From contig NZ_JAIWPT010000019.1 of the NCBI RefSeq assembly GCF_021191695.1, forward strand, positions 1 through 64,000: a stretch of DNA of 64,000 nucleotides, written 5' to 3'. The DNA comes from Proluteimonas luteida. GTDB taxonomy: Bacteria > Pseudomonadota > Gammaproteobacteria > Xanthomonadales > Xanthomonadaceae. The translations under genes were made by a program, and so were the position numbers. Shown here one piece after another: positions 43,492 to 51,993 of this stretch (the first letter of the stretch is position 1; each line of letters starts with the position of its first letter). The notes beneath the pieces were generated by a model, which ran no database searches, had not been told where the DNA came from, and saw nothing but the letters and a program-made list of their open reading frames with translations.

Positions 43492-46395
43492 TCAGAGCTT
43501 CACGGTGACGCCGACGAAGAACTGGCGCCCGTAGATGTCGTAGGTGCTGTTGTGGGTGGCGCCCGGCGTGCCGCCGACCTGCGGCGGCGCCTTGTCGAGC
43601 AGGTTGTTGATGCCGGCGCGGAACGAGAACGTCTCGTCCAGCCTCCAGCTGCCGAACAGGTCGAAGTAGCTGAAGGACGGCACCGAGGGCGTGGTCGAGG
43701 CGGGATTGAGCACCTTGGACGAATGCTCCATCGCGCCGAGGTAGCGCCAGCGCAGGCCGATGCTCCCGGGCCCCTGCGCGTAGCGCACCGTCGATGTCGC
43801 CTTCCAGGTCGGCAGCGTGCCCACGGTGCCGGCGTAGTCGTAGACCGGGCCGCCGCTGACCGACTGGGTCTCGTAGCGGTCGACCCAGCTCAGCACCGAG
43901 CCCGCGCTGAGCCGCCCCGCGTTGCCGAGCTCGCGCTGCCAGTCCAGCTGGACGTCGACGCCACTGGTGCGCAGGCTGCCCATGTTGAACGTGGGCTTGT
44001 CGATGTTGTCGATGCGGCCGGTGTCGGCGTTGCGCGCGATCTGCGCGCAATAGAAGTTGTCCACCGAGTAGTCCGGATTGGAGCCGTCCTGGTTGAAGCA
44101 GGCGGCGAGCACCTGGGCCGAGGTCAGGGTGCCGATCACGTCCTCGACCTTGATGTCGAACCAGTCGGCCGCCAGCGAGAACCCGGTGTCCTCCGGCGTC
44201 CAGACCACGCCGACGGTGTAGGTGTCCGCGCGCTCCGGCGACAGGCCGGTATTGCCCGCACGGGTCGCCAGCGATTCGCGCTGGGTGTCGATGTAGCTGT
44301 CGAGCAGCGCCGCCGGCACGCCGTGCGCCAGGCACAGGGCCTCCACCGCGGCGGCATTGGCGCCGCTGCGCAACGGGCTGCCGGCCTCGCACTGGTCGCC
44401 CTGTCCATTGGCGACCAGGCCGTAACTGTTGGATTCGGTTTCCGCGGCCACGTACAGCTCGCCCACGCTGGGCGCGCGGACCGCACGCTGGTAGCCGCCG
44501 CGCAGGCGCAGGCCCGGCGTCAGCGCCCAGTTGAAGTCCAGCTTGTAGGTATCCACGCCGCCGGAGACGTCGTAGTCCGAGTAGCGGTAGCCCAGCCCGA
44601 GGTCCAGCGCATGGGCCAGCGGCCTGTCGTAGAGCAGCGGCACCAGTGCCTCGACGTAGGCCTCGCGCACGCTGGTGCTGCCCGAGCTCGGTCCCCTGGC
44701 CGGCACGCCGACGATGCCGCCCTGCCGCAGCAACCGGTCCGGCAGGAACTCGTAGCTGTTCCGGCGCCATCCCAGCCCCGCCGCGAAACGGACCTCGCCC
44801 GCGGGCAGGTCGAACAGGCCGCCCTGCAGGTTGGCTTCCAGCACCTCCTGGTCGAAGCGCGTGCTGCTCGCCGTGGCCGCGACCAGGTAGTCGCGGCATT
44901 CGGGCGACAGCACCGTCAACCCGAACGGGTTGTAGCCGCCCGCGCACAGGCCGGCGCCGCCGTCGGCCGCCCGGACCAGCGCATCGAGCGCATCGATGAC
45001 CACCGCCCCGTTGTTGACCTCGTTGACCTGGGTGCTGCCCTTGCTGGCGTACACGTCCCATGTGCCGTTGATGGCGTCGAGCCCGCCCTTCACGCCGACC
45101 AGGAACTGCCAGGTGTCGAAATCGCGCTCGAAGGTGCGCGGACCGGCTTCCTGGAAGCGCTTGTGCAGGCGGAAGTCCGCGTCCGGGTCCTGGCGGGAGG
45201 CGAGGATGGCGCGCAGGTCGTCCGGGATGAACGGGTTGTCCACGGGCACGTTGATGCCGGTGTTGCCGGCCTCGGCGGCGACGTAGCTGCTCAGGCTCGA
45301 CCACAGGAACTGGCCATAGGCCTGCACGTCGTCGCTGACGGCGAAAGTGACGCGGCCGAACGCCGAATGCCGCTCCAGCGGCACCTGGAGCAGCGAGAAC
45401 TGGTTGAGGTTGTTCAGCTGGGTGCCGGTGTCGTTCAACTGCCCGTCGGGCCCGCGCCAGTTGAACGGCCCCTTGTTGGCGGCGAACAGGGTGCCGTCGT
45501 CGTTGAAGCCCAGGTACGTGGTCGGCGTCACCGGGACGCGTCCGGGCGCGGCGCCGTATCCGGCGAACACGGCGTCCACCGCCGCCTGCGTCGGCAGGTT
45601 GGCGCCGAACTCGTAGGTGCCGGTCTGGATGCGGAAGTCGGTACCGCCGGGATGGCGGCGGAAGAAGGCGCGGGACATGAAGTCCACGCCCTCGCGCTCG
45701 GTCCACGACAGCGACAGCACCGCGTTGCCGCGGCCGTCGGCGAAGTTGCCGCCGAAGGTCAGGGCGACGTCGGTGGTGTCGCCGTCGCCCGCGCCGTACT
45801 GCGAGAACTGCGTGTCCAGCTGCACGCCCTCGAAGCGGTCGTCGAGCCGGATGTTGACCACGCCGGCGATCGCGTCCGACCCGTAGGCGGCCGACGCGCC
45901 GCCGGAGATGATCTCGACGCCGGAGATCAGCGCGGTGGGAATGCTGTTGACGTCGATCACGTTGTCGGTCGTCGCCGGCTGCAGGCGGCGGCCATCCAGC
46001 AGCACCAGGTTGCGCTGCGCGCCGAGGCCGCGCAGGTTCAGCGTCGCCTGGCCGGTACCGCCCCAGCCCGCGTTGGTCTTGTTCGCGCCCAGCCCCAGCT
46101 GCGGCAGCTGGTTCAGCGCCTCTTCGATGGTCGCCGCACCGGTCTCTTCGATGGCCTCCCCCGTCACCGTGGTCAGCGGACTGCTGCTCACGTAGTCGGC
46201 CCGCGCGATGCGCGATCCGGTCACGCTGACCGTATCGAGCTGGGCGGCCTGGGTCGCGGCCGCCTGCGGGGACGCCTCCGGTTCCGTTTCGGCCAGTGCG
46301 GCGAGCGACGCGCCGGCCAGCAGCGGGGCGATCGAGAGGGACAGCGCGGTGCGGCGCAGGCGGCCGCGACGCGCGGCATGCAGCGGGATGGACAT
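43492..46395 (-). CDS. TonB-dependent receptor
   Basis: 967 aa from MSIPLHAARRG, with AGGAA six bases upstream; an upstream ATG in frame would add 22 unlikely residues. Signal peptide to about 36, then LDTVSVTGSRIAR (TonB-box-like/plug entry), plug domain with EALNQLPQLG and VNIRLDDRFEGVQLDTQ, then a 22-strand barrel ending VGVTVKL. The length and sequence fit the receptor group common in xanthomonads for carbohydrates or peptides; ligand unknown. Confidence 0.93.
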   Translation of the reverse strand: MSIPLHAARRGRLRRTALSLSIAPLLAGASLAALAETEPEASPQAAATQAAQLDTVSVTGSRIARADYVSSSPLTTVTGEAIEETGAATIEEALNQLPQLGLGANKTNAGWGGTGQATLNLRGLGAQRNLVLLDGRRLQPATTDNVIDVNSIPTALISGVEIISGGASAAYGSDAIAGVVNIRLDDRFEGVQLDTQFSQYGAGDGDTTDVALTFGGNFADGRGNAVLSLSWTEREGVDFMSRAFFRRHPGGTDFRIQTGTYEFGANLPTQAAVDAVFAGYGAAPGRVPVTPTTYLGFNDDGTLFAANKGPFNWRGPDGQLNDTGTQLNNLNQFSLLQVPLERHSAFGRVTFAVSDDVQAYGQFLWSSLSSYVAAEAGNTGINVPVDNPFIPDDLRAILASRQDPDADFRLHKRFQEAGPRTFERDFDTWQFLVGVKGGLDAINGTWDVYASKGSTQVNEVNNGAVVIDALDALVRAADGGAGLCAGGYNPFGLTVLSPECRDYLVAATASSTRFDQEVLEANLQGGLFDLPAGEVRFAAGLGWRRNSYEFLPDRLLRQGGIVGVPARGPSSGSTSVREAYVEALVPLLYDRPLAHALDLGLGYRYSDYDVSGGVDTYKLDFNWALTPGLRLRGGYQRAVRAPSVGELYVAAETESNSYGLVANGQGDQCEAGSPLRSGANAAAVEALCLAHGVPAALLDSYIDTQRESLATRAGNTGLSPERADTYTVGVVWTPEDTGFSLAADWFDIKVEDVIGTLTSAQVLAACFNQDGSNPDYSVDNFYCAQIARNADTGRIDNIDKPTFNMGSLRTSGVDVQLDWQRELGNAGRLSAGSVLSWVDRYETQSVSGGPVYDYAGTVGTLPTWKATSTVRYAQGPGSIGLRWRYLGAMEHSSKVLNPASTTPSVPSFSYFDLFGSWRLDETFSFRAGINNLLDKAPPQVGGTPGATHNSTYDIYGRQFFVGVTVKL

Positions 46396-46692
46396 GCGGA
46401 TTCCTGCCAAGGGAGTGGGAGCATCGACCGCCCCGGCGCCTTCCCCGCGCCGGTGCGTCACGTGCAGAGGACTCTAGGCAGCTGCCATTCATCCGTCTAT
46501 GCGGATAGATGTGTTTTGTTATGCCGATTCGTGACGGGCACATGCCTGAACCGCATATCCACGGCGCCGCGCGGAAGCCGCGATGGCGCTTGCCTGGCGC
46601 ACCCGGATGTGCCTGTCCGGCGCCCGCGGGCGGGCTTGACAGCGGCCGAACGCATTCAGATCGCGCCTGGCGCCAGGACACCAGATTTAGCG
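46396..46692. other. Divergent region between TonB receptor and nrd operon
   Basis: 297 bp without a gene. An imperfect palindrome, ATCCG-TCTATG-CGGAT at 46491-46506, lies in the AT-richer stretch about 100 bp before the receptor start and may be an operator for it. Confidence 0.35.
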
Positions 46693-46721
46693 TTGACGCG
46701 CCCGCCCCACCCCACTATCTT
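46693..46721 (+). promoter_or_regulatory. Sigma-70-type promoter of the nrd operon
   Basis: TTGACG (46693-46698) and TATCTT (46716-46721) with exactly 17 bp between. Transcription would begin near 46728, right where the cobalamin riboswitch starts. Confidence 0.7.
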
Positions 46722-46723
46722 GG

Positions 46724-46925
46724 GCCGGTCGGTTCCGCGGACCCCAAGTCCAGCGGATTAAAACGGGAAGACGGTGACGCCCCATCAAGGCCATTCCGGC
46801 ACTGCCCCGCAGCGGTAATTGGACGCCCCGCGCCCATGAGTCCGAAGACCTGCCGACAACCGCGCGAAGCACGACGCGCGGTGCCGGCTGCAGGACCTCC
46901 GGGGGGAGAGGGTCGGTGAAGCGGG
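46724..46925 (+). ncRNA. Cobalamin (AdoCbl) riboswitch upstream of nrdA
   Basis: The class-defining segments follow in order: CGGTTCC at the P3 start, AAAACGGGAA (46760-46769), GCACTGCCCCGCAGCGGTAA (B12-box half) and GAGTCCGAAGACCTGCC (46838-46854). These are the conserved core of cobalamin riboswitches. After the core, ACCGCGCG and CGCGCGGT can form an 8 bp stem, and CGCGGCCAC/GTGGTCGCG (46928-46958) another; either may be the expression platform. With AdoCbl bound it should lower expression of the nrd genes. Confidence 0.92.
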
Positions 46926-47055
46926 ATCGCGGCCACATGCTCCGGCACCGTGGTCGCGGCCCTTGCGACACCGGCTTTTCATCCTGAAGCCCGGTCCGAC
47001 AGCCACCGGACCCTGCGCGGGCAGGCCGGCCGTGTGCGCCACGCATGGAGGACGA

Positions 47056-49569
47056 ATGACCAGCCACGACACCCTCGCGACCGCACCGGCGGCCACCGAC
47101 AGCGCCACCCCGACCGATACACTCCGAACGACGACCGCCCCCGCCGCCCCACCCGCCGCGGCCGCGCCCCTTTCCGACCAGGACGACGCCATCCCGTCGC
47201 CCCCACTAGCCAGTGCAATGCCGACCACGACCGTACCCGACACCAGCGACGTCTCCACCTGGATCACTAAGGAAGCCGGCAACCGCCGGATCCCCTACGA
47301 CCGCGCGCGCCTGGAGCGCAGCATCGACCGCGTGCACGCCGAGTTCCCGCACCTGGACATCGCCGACTACAAGCGCAGCGTGCTGGGCTTCGTCGAGCGC
47401 AAGGACGCGGTCAACGCCGACGACCTGGTCGACCACCTGATCCGCGAGGCCGAGGCGCGCGTGGACGTGACCGCGCCGGACTGGGAGCACTTCGCCGCCC
47501 GCCTGTACCTGCATCGCCTGTACAAGCGCGCCAGCCGCAACCGCTTCTACGACGCCGAGCAGAAGTACGGCTCCTACGTCGGCCTGCAGGAAAGCCTGGC
47601 CGACCGCAACGTCTACTCCAACGACATCCTCAAGAGCTACTCCAAGGAGGAGCTGATCGAGGCCGGGAAGATGATCGACCCGGAATGCGACAAGCTCTTC
47701 GCCTACAACGGCCTGTACCTGCTGGCCACGCGCTACCTGGCCACCGACACCTCGCGCGCGGTCTACGAGCTGCCGCAGGAGCGCTGGCTGACCATCGCGC
47801 TGTACCTGATGCAGAACGAGGGCGGCGCCGGCAAGGGCGGCCGCGAGCGCCGCATGCAGCTGGTCGGCGAGGCCTACTGGGCGCTGTCGAACCTGTACAT
47901 GACCGTGGCCACGCCGACGCTGCAGAACGCCGGCAAGGTCGGCGGCCAGCTGTCGTCGTGCTTCATCGACACCGTCGACGATTCGCTGCAGGGCATCTAC
48001 GACTCCAATACCGACATCGCGCGCGTGTCCAAGGGCGGCGGCGGCGTCGGCGCCTACCTGGGCTACGTGCGCAGTTCCGGCTCGTCGATCCGCGGCGTGC
48101 CCAATTCCTCGGGCGGCGTGGTGCCGTGGATCAAGCAGCTCAACAACACCGCCGTGTCGGTGGACCAGCTCGGCCAGCGCAAGGGCGCGGTCGCGGTCTA
48201 CCTGGACGTGTGGCACCGCGACATCGAGGCGTTCCTGGACCTGCGCCTGAACAACGGCGACCAGCGCCTGCGCGCGCACGACGTGTTCACCTCGGTGTGC
48301 ATCCCCGACATCTTCATGGAGGCGGTCGAGCGCCGCGGCGACTGGTACCTGTTCGACCCGCACGAGGTGCACCGGATCAAGGGCTGGTACCTGCAGGATT
48401 TCTTCGACGAGAAGAAGGGCGACCCGAACGGCAGCTTCCGCCGCAAGTACGAGGAAGTCGTGGCCGACGAGCGCATCTCGCGCAAGACGATCAAGGCCAT
48501 CGACATCTTCAAGCGGATCATGGTCAGCCAGCTGGAGACCGGCAACCCGTTCATGTTCTACCGCGACGAAGTGAACCGGAAGAACCCGAACAAGCACGCC
48601 GGCCGGATCTATTCCAGCAACCTGTGCACCGAGATCCTGCAGAACATGAGTCCGACGCGGATGATGCAGGAGATCATCTCCGGCAACCAGATCGTGACTA
48701 CCAAGCAGGCCGGCGACTTCGTCGTCTGCAACCTGTCGTCGGTCAACCTCGGCCGCGCCATCGTGCCGCAGGCCGGGCAGAGCGATCTGATCACCGACGT
48801 GCTGGAGCGGCTGATCCCGATCCAGGTGCGCATGCTCGACAACGTCATCGACCTCAACCAGCTGCCGGTGCCGCAGGCCACGATCACCAACCAGAAGTAC
48901 CGGGCCATCGGCCTGGGCACCTTCGGCTGGCATCACCTGCTGGCGCAGAAGGGCATCCACTGGAACACGAAGGAAGCCGAGGACTACAGCGACGAACTCT
49001 ACGAGCGCATCAACTACCTGACCGTGCAGGCGAGCATGCAGCTGGCCAAGGAGAAGGGCGCCTACAGCGCGTTCCAGGGCAGCGACTGGCACAACGGCGA
49101 GTATTTCCGCGCCCGCGACTACAACAGCCCGCAGTGGCTGGACCTGGCCGCGCAGGTCGGCGTCAACGGCGTGCGCAACGGCTGGCTGATGGCGGTCGCG
49201 CCGAACATGTCGACCGCGCAGATCGCAGGCTCCACCGCATCGATCGACCCGATCTACTCCGCGTTCTACTACGAGGAGAAGAAGGACTTCCGCCGCCCGG
49301 TCGCCGCGCCCGGCCTGAACCTCGAGACCTGGCCCTACTACGAGAAGGGCGCCTACCACGTCGACCAGTTCGCCAGCGTGCGCCAGAACGCGCGCCGCCA
49401 GCGCCACGTCGACCAGGCGATCAGCTTCAACTTCTACGTGCCCAGCACCATCCGCGCCAGCACCCTTCTGGAGCTGCACATGACCGCATGGCGCGAAGGC
49501 ATGAAGACCACCTACTACGTGCGCTCCAACGACATCGACATCGCGGAATGCGAGTGGTGTTCGAGCTGA
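47056..49569 (+). CDS. nrdA: Ribonucleoside-diphosphate reductase, alpha subunit
   Basis: 837 aa. The ATG at 47056 has GGAGGAC just upstream; an in-frame ATG at 46963 would put the start in the leader. After an 70-residue Thr/Ala/Pro-rich tail comes an ATP-cone (about 75-165). Catalytic features: GGQLSSCFID (first redox Cys), NLCTEI (Asn-Cys-Glu radical site), VCNLSSVNLG (second Cys), TTYYVRSND (Tyr pair of the radical path) and C-terminal CEWCSS. It is class Ia type and the first gene of the B12-controlled operon. Confidence 0.95.
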   Translation: MTSHDTLATAPAATDSATPTDTLRTTTAPAAPPAAAAPLSDQDDAIPSPPLASAMPTTTVPDTSDVSTWITKEAGNRRIPYDRARLERSIDRVHAEFPHLDIADYKRSVLGFVERKDAVNADDLVDHLIREAEARVDVTAPDWEHFAARLYLHRLYKRASRNRFYDAEQKYGSYVGLQESLADRNVYSNDILKSYSKEELIEAGKMIDPECDKLFAYNGLYLLATRYLATDTSRAVYELPQERWLTIALYLMQNEGGAGKGGRERRMQLVGEAYWALSNLYMTVATPTLQNAGKVGGQLSSCFIDTVDDSLQGIYDSNTDIARVSKGGGGVGAYLGYVRSSGSSIRGVPNSSGGVVPWIKQLNNTAVSVDQLGQRKGAVAVYLDVWHRDIEAFLDLRLNNGDQRLRAHDVFTSVCIPDIFMEAVERRGDWYLFDPHEVHRIKGWYLQDFFDEKKGDPNGSFRRKYEEVVADERISRKTIKAIDIFKRIMVSQLETGNPFMFYRDEVNRKNPNKHAGRIYSSNLCTEILQNMSPTRMMQEIISGNQIVTTKQAGDFVVCNLSSVNLGRAIVPQAGQSDLITDVLERLIPIQVRMLDNVIDLNQLPVPQATITNQKYRAIGLGTFGWHHLLAQKGIHWNTKEAEDYSDELYERINYLTVQASMQLAKEKGAYSAFQGSDWHNGEYFRARDYNSPQWLDLAAQVGVNGVRNGWLMAVAPNMSTAQIAGSTASIDPIYSAFYYEEKKDFRRPVAAPGLNLETWPYYEKGAYHVDQFASVRQNARRQRHVDQAISFNFYVPSTIRASTLLELHMTAWREGMKTTYYVRSNDIDIAECEWCSS

Positions 49570-49589
49570 TCGAGCATGCCGCGGCCCGC

Positions 49590-49721
49590 CCCCTTCTCCC
49601 CTAGGGAGAAGATGCCCCGAAGGGGCGGATGAGGGCGCTTTCAGGTCGTTCGACCGCCTGCCCTCACCCCAACCCCTCTCACCCGTGAAGGGCGCAATGC
49701 CCGCACGCGGGAGAGGGGATC
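49590..49721. repeat. Dispersed repeat family B, copy 2, between nrdA and nrdB
   Basis: Made of CCCCTTCTCC-CTAGG-GAGAAG, CCCCGAAGGGGCGGATGAGGG, then CCTCACCCCAACCCCTCTC and CGCACGCGGGAGAGGGG. It fills nearly all of the 177 bp between nrdA and nrdB. It could act as an mRNA stability or attenuation element within the operon. Confidence 0.8.
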
Positions 49722-49746
49722 AAGACCGACTCACGAGACTCCACAC

Positions 49747-50796
49747 ATGGCCGTCACCTCCACCCCGCTCGACCGCATCAAGATCCTCGAGCCGCGCCAC
49801 CCCAACCGCTCGACCGGCATCATCAACGGCACCACCAGCGGCATCCTCAACTGGAACGACATCCCGTACCCGTCGTTCTACCGCGCCTACAAGGAACTCT
49901 CGACCAACTTCTGGATCCCGGACGAGGTCGACATGAAGGGCGACGCCAAGCAGTACGGCGAGCTCTCGGCGCGCGAGAAGAACGCCTACGACTCGATCAT
50001 CGGCCTGCTGGCCACGCTGGACTCGCCGCAGACGCGCTTCATCTACAACGTCGCCGAGTACATCACCGACCCGGCCGCGCACGCCAACGCCGCGATCATC
50101 GGCCAGCAGGAAGTGATCCACAACGAGAGCTACAGCTACGTGCTGGCCTCGATCACCGACCTGCAGAACCAGAACCGCGTGTTCGAGATCGCGCGCACGC
50201 ACCCGACGATCATCGCGCGCAACGCGCCGATCATGGAATCGTACGACGACTTCATGCGCGAGAAGACCGCCGAGACCCTGCTGCGCTCGCTGATCCAGTC
50301 CTCGATCCTGGAGGGCATCAACTTCTATTCCGGCTTCGCCTACTTCTACAACCTGGTGCGCCAGAACCGGATGACCGGCACCGGCAAGATCATCAGCTTC
50401 ATCAACCGCGACGAACTGGCCCACACCAAGTTCATCAGCGAGGTGATCCGCGCCATCGTCGGTGAGAACCCCGAGCTGCAGACCGACGAGCTCACCGACT
50501 ACGTGCACAAGGCGTTCTCGCACGCGATCGACCTGGAGACCCAGTGGACCGGCGAGGTGCTCGACGGCATCGACGGCATCGACGTCGACGAGATGATCCG
50601 CTACGTGAAGTACCGCGCCAACAAGATGTCCGGCATGCTCGGCATCGACAAGCTGTACTCGGAGACCACCGACAACGTCATGCCGTGGATCAAGGCCTAC
50701 GCCGACAACTTCACCGAGACCAAGACCGACTTCTTCGAGATGCGCAATGCGTCGTACAAGAAGACCAACTCGGACAACGGCTTCGACGATTTGTGA
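49747..50796 (+). CDS. nrdB: Ribonucleoside-diphosphate reductase, beta subunit
   Basis: 349 aa. Carboxylate and His metal ligands are seen in NAYDSIIGLLA, QQEVIHNESYSY, LEGINFYSGF and RDELAHTKFI. In the second, E-x2-H-x3-Y places the Tyr at the radical position of E. coli NrdB Tyr122, so a tyrosyl radical enzyme is expected. It follows nrdA with a repeat in between and is followed by flavodoxin and thioredoxin genes. Confidence 0.95.
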   Translation: MAVTSTPLDRIKILEPRHPNRSTGIINGTTSGILNWNDIPYPSFYRAYKELSTNFWIPDEVDMKGDAKQYGELSAREKNAYDSIIGLLATLDSPQTRFIYNVAEYITDPAAHANAAIIGQQEVIHNESYSYVLASITDLQNQNRVFEIARTHPTIIARNAPIMESYDDFMREKTAETLLRSLIQSSILEGINFYSGFAYFYNLVRQNRMTGTGKIISFINRDELAHTKFISEVIRAIVGENPELQTDELTDYVHKAFSHAIDLETQWTGEVLDGIDGIDVDEMIRYVKYRANKMSGMLGIDKLYSETTDNVMPWIKAYADNFTETKTDFFEMRNASYKKTNSDNGFDDL

Positions 50797-50799
50797 GGG

Positions 50800-50897
50800 C
50801 CGGGATCGGGGATTAGGGATTGGGGATTCGGAAAGGCATCCGATCCCGCGAGCGCCGCTCTTCCGAATCCCGATTTCCCAATCCCGAATCCCGCCCC
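50800..50897. repeat. Dispersed hairpin repeat family C, between nrdB and the flavodoxin gene
   Basis: Left arm of GGGATTAGGGATTGGGGATTC units (50812-50832), right arm TTCCGAATCCCGATTTCCC followed by AATCCCGAATCCCG. The arms pair imperfectly to a long stem. It fills the whole 102 bp gap up to the next start, so the next gene's ribosome site would be inside its right arm. Confidence 0.75.
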
Positions 50898-50898
50898 C

Positions 50899-51390
50899 AT
50901 GCGCATCCTCATCGCCTTCACCTCGCTCAGCGGCAACACCCGCGACGTGGCGCGGATGGTGCGGGCGCGCTGCGAGGCGCTGGGGCATGCGGTGACCTGG
51001 GTCGAGACCGACATCCAGACACTGGCCGATGTCACCGACCGGCCGCAGCATGACCTCTACCTGCTGGGCAGTTGGACCGACAACGCGGGCCGCACGCCGG
51101 CGGAGATGAAGCGCTTCATCGCCGAGCTGGTGGACGCGGTCGGCAAGCCGCAGCGGCTGGCGGTGTTCGGCACCGGCGAGACACAGTGGGGCGAGGAATA
51201 CTATTGCGGTGCGGTGCGGCGCATCGCTACGTTCTTCGGCACCCGCTACCCGCGGCTGGAGATCGAACAGATGCCGCACGGCGAACGCGATGCCCGCAAG
51301 ATCGAACGCTGGACCGACCACGTCCTGACCTGTACCGACCACATCGACAAGAACACGCCCCATGCAGACCCTGCACGCCTCGACCCCTGA
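50899..51390 (+). CDS. Flavodoxin-domain protein in the nrd operon
   Basis: 163 aa. MRILIAFTSLSGNTRDVARMV is the FMN-phosphate loop; LLGSWTDNAGRTPAEM and FGTGETQWGEEYYCGAV are the isoalloxazine loops. It is related to flavodoxins and NrdI in fold, and its place after nrdB suggests it reduces or activates the NrdB metal cofactor. It overlaps the thioredoxin gene by 29 bp. Not close enough to NrdI to name it so. Confidence 0.87.
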   Translation: MRILIAFTSLSGNTRDVARMVRARCEALGHAVTWVETDIQTLADVTDRPQHDLYLLGSWTDNAGRTPAEMKRFIAELVDAVGKPQRLAVFGTGETQWGEEYYCGAVRRIATFFGTRYPRLEIEQMPHGERDARKIERWTDHVLTCTDHIDKNTPHADPARLDP

Positions 51391-51688
51391 CGACTACGCC
51401 GCCGCGCTGGCCGCGCATCCGCGCCTGCTGGTGGACTACTACAAGGACAACTGCCCCGGCTGCAAGATGCTGGAGATGTCGCTGCAGAAATTCGCCGCAA
51501 CGCCCGACGCCGACGGCATCGCGCTGCTGAAGGTGAAGATGGAAGTGGTCGGCGAGGACTTCTTCCGCGATCTCGGCCTGCGCCAGACGCCGACGCTGTC
51601 GCTGTTCAAGGACGGCGCCGAGGCCGCGCGCCTGCCGGGCTTCCAGTCGCCGCCGCAGGTGGCGCAGGCGGTCAGCCGGCACCTGTAG
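51362..51688 (+). CDS. Thioredoxin-family protein in the nrd operon
   Basis: 108 aa thioredoxin fold. The active site is DNCPGCKML (CPGC, instead of the usual CGPC) near residues 34-37, and the cis-Pro lies in LRQTPTLSLF. It probably reduces the NrdA disulfide, doing the job of NrdH or thioredoxin. The start overlaps the flavodoxin gene by 29 bp, so translation is coupled. Confidence 0.9.
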   Translation: MQTLHASTPDDYAAALAAHPRLLVDYYKDNCPGCKMLEMSLQKFAATPDADGIALLKVKMEVVGEDFFRDLGLRQTPTLSLFKDGAEAARLPGFQSPPQVAQAVSRHL

Positions 51689-51836
51689 GCGGCGCCTGCA
51701 ACCCGGCGGCACCGCGGGTGGCGTACTCAGAGGTTGAGCGTCAATCGAACGCCGTCGCGAGGCCGTCGCCGGGCGTCCGTGGCAAGGCGCGATGGACGGA
51801 AACCAAGGGCGTTTGGCGCGCCAGATGACCGCAGAG

Positions 51837-51911
51837 CGTAGGTCGGGGCAACGCCCCCGACACCTCGTGAATCCGGACATCGCGCACGTCGGCCGCGTGG
51901 GCCGACCTACG
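51837..51911. repeat. Dispersed repeat family A, copy 4
   Basis: CGTAGGTCGGGGCAACGCC... (51837-51864) and ...GTCGGCCGCGTGGGCCGACC (51883-51911) in opposite orientation. It lies between the convergent thioredoxin and PrpD genes; the remaining 230 bp of this 305 bp gap hold no gene. Confidence 0.85.
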
Positions 51912-51993
51912 GGGGATGAGGGCGACGATCCGCGGCCGCCACCACGGGCGTTCGGCGGCGGTCGCAATAAACGGGCGAAAGACGCTCAGCCTC

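Noticed and set aside
42740..46681. A 1313-codon minus-strand open frame and a 1286-codon plus-strand one over the TonB receptor
   Set aside because: Both are shadow frames of the receptor gene; neither shows a domain, while the receptor frame shows plug and barrel motifs.
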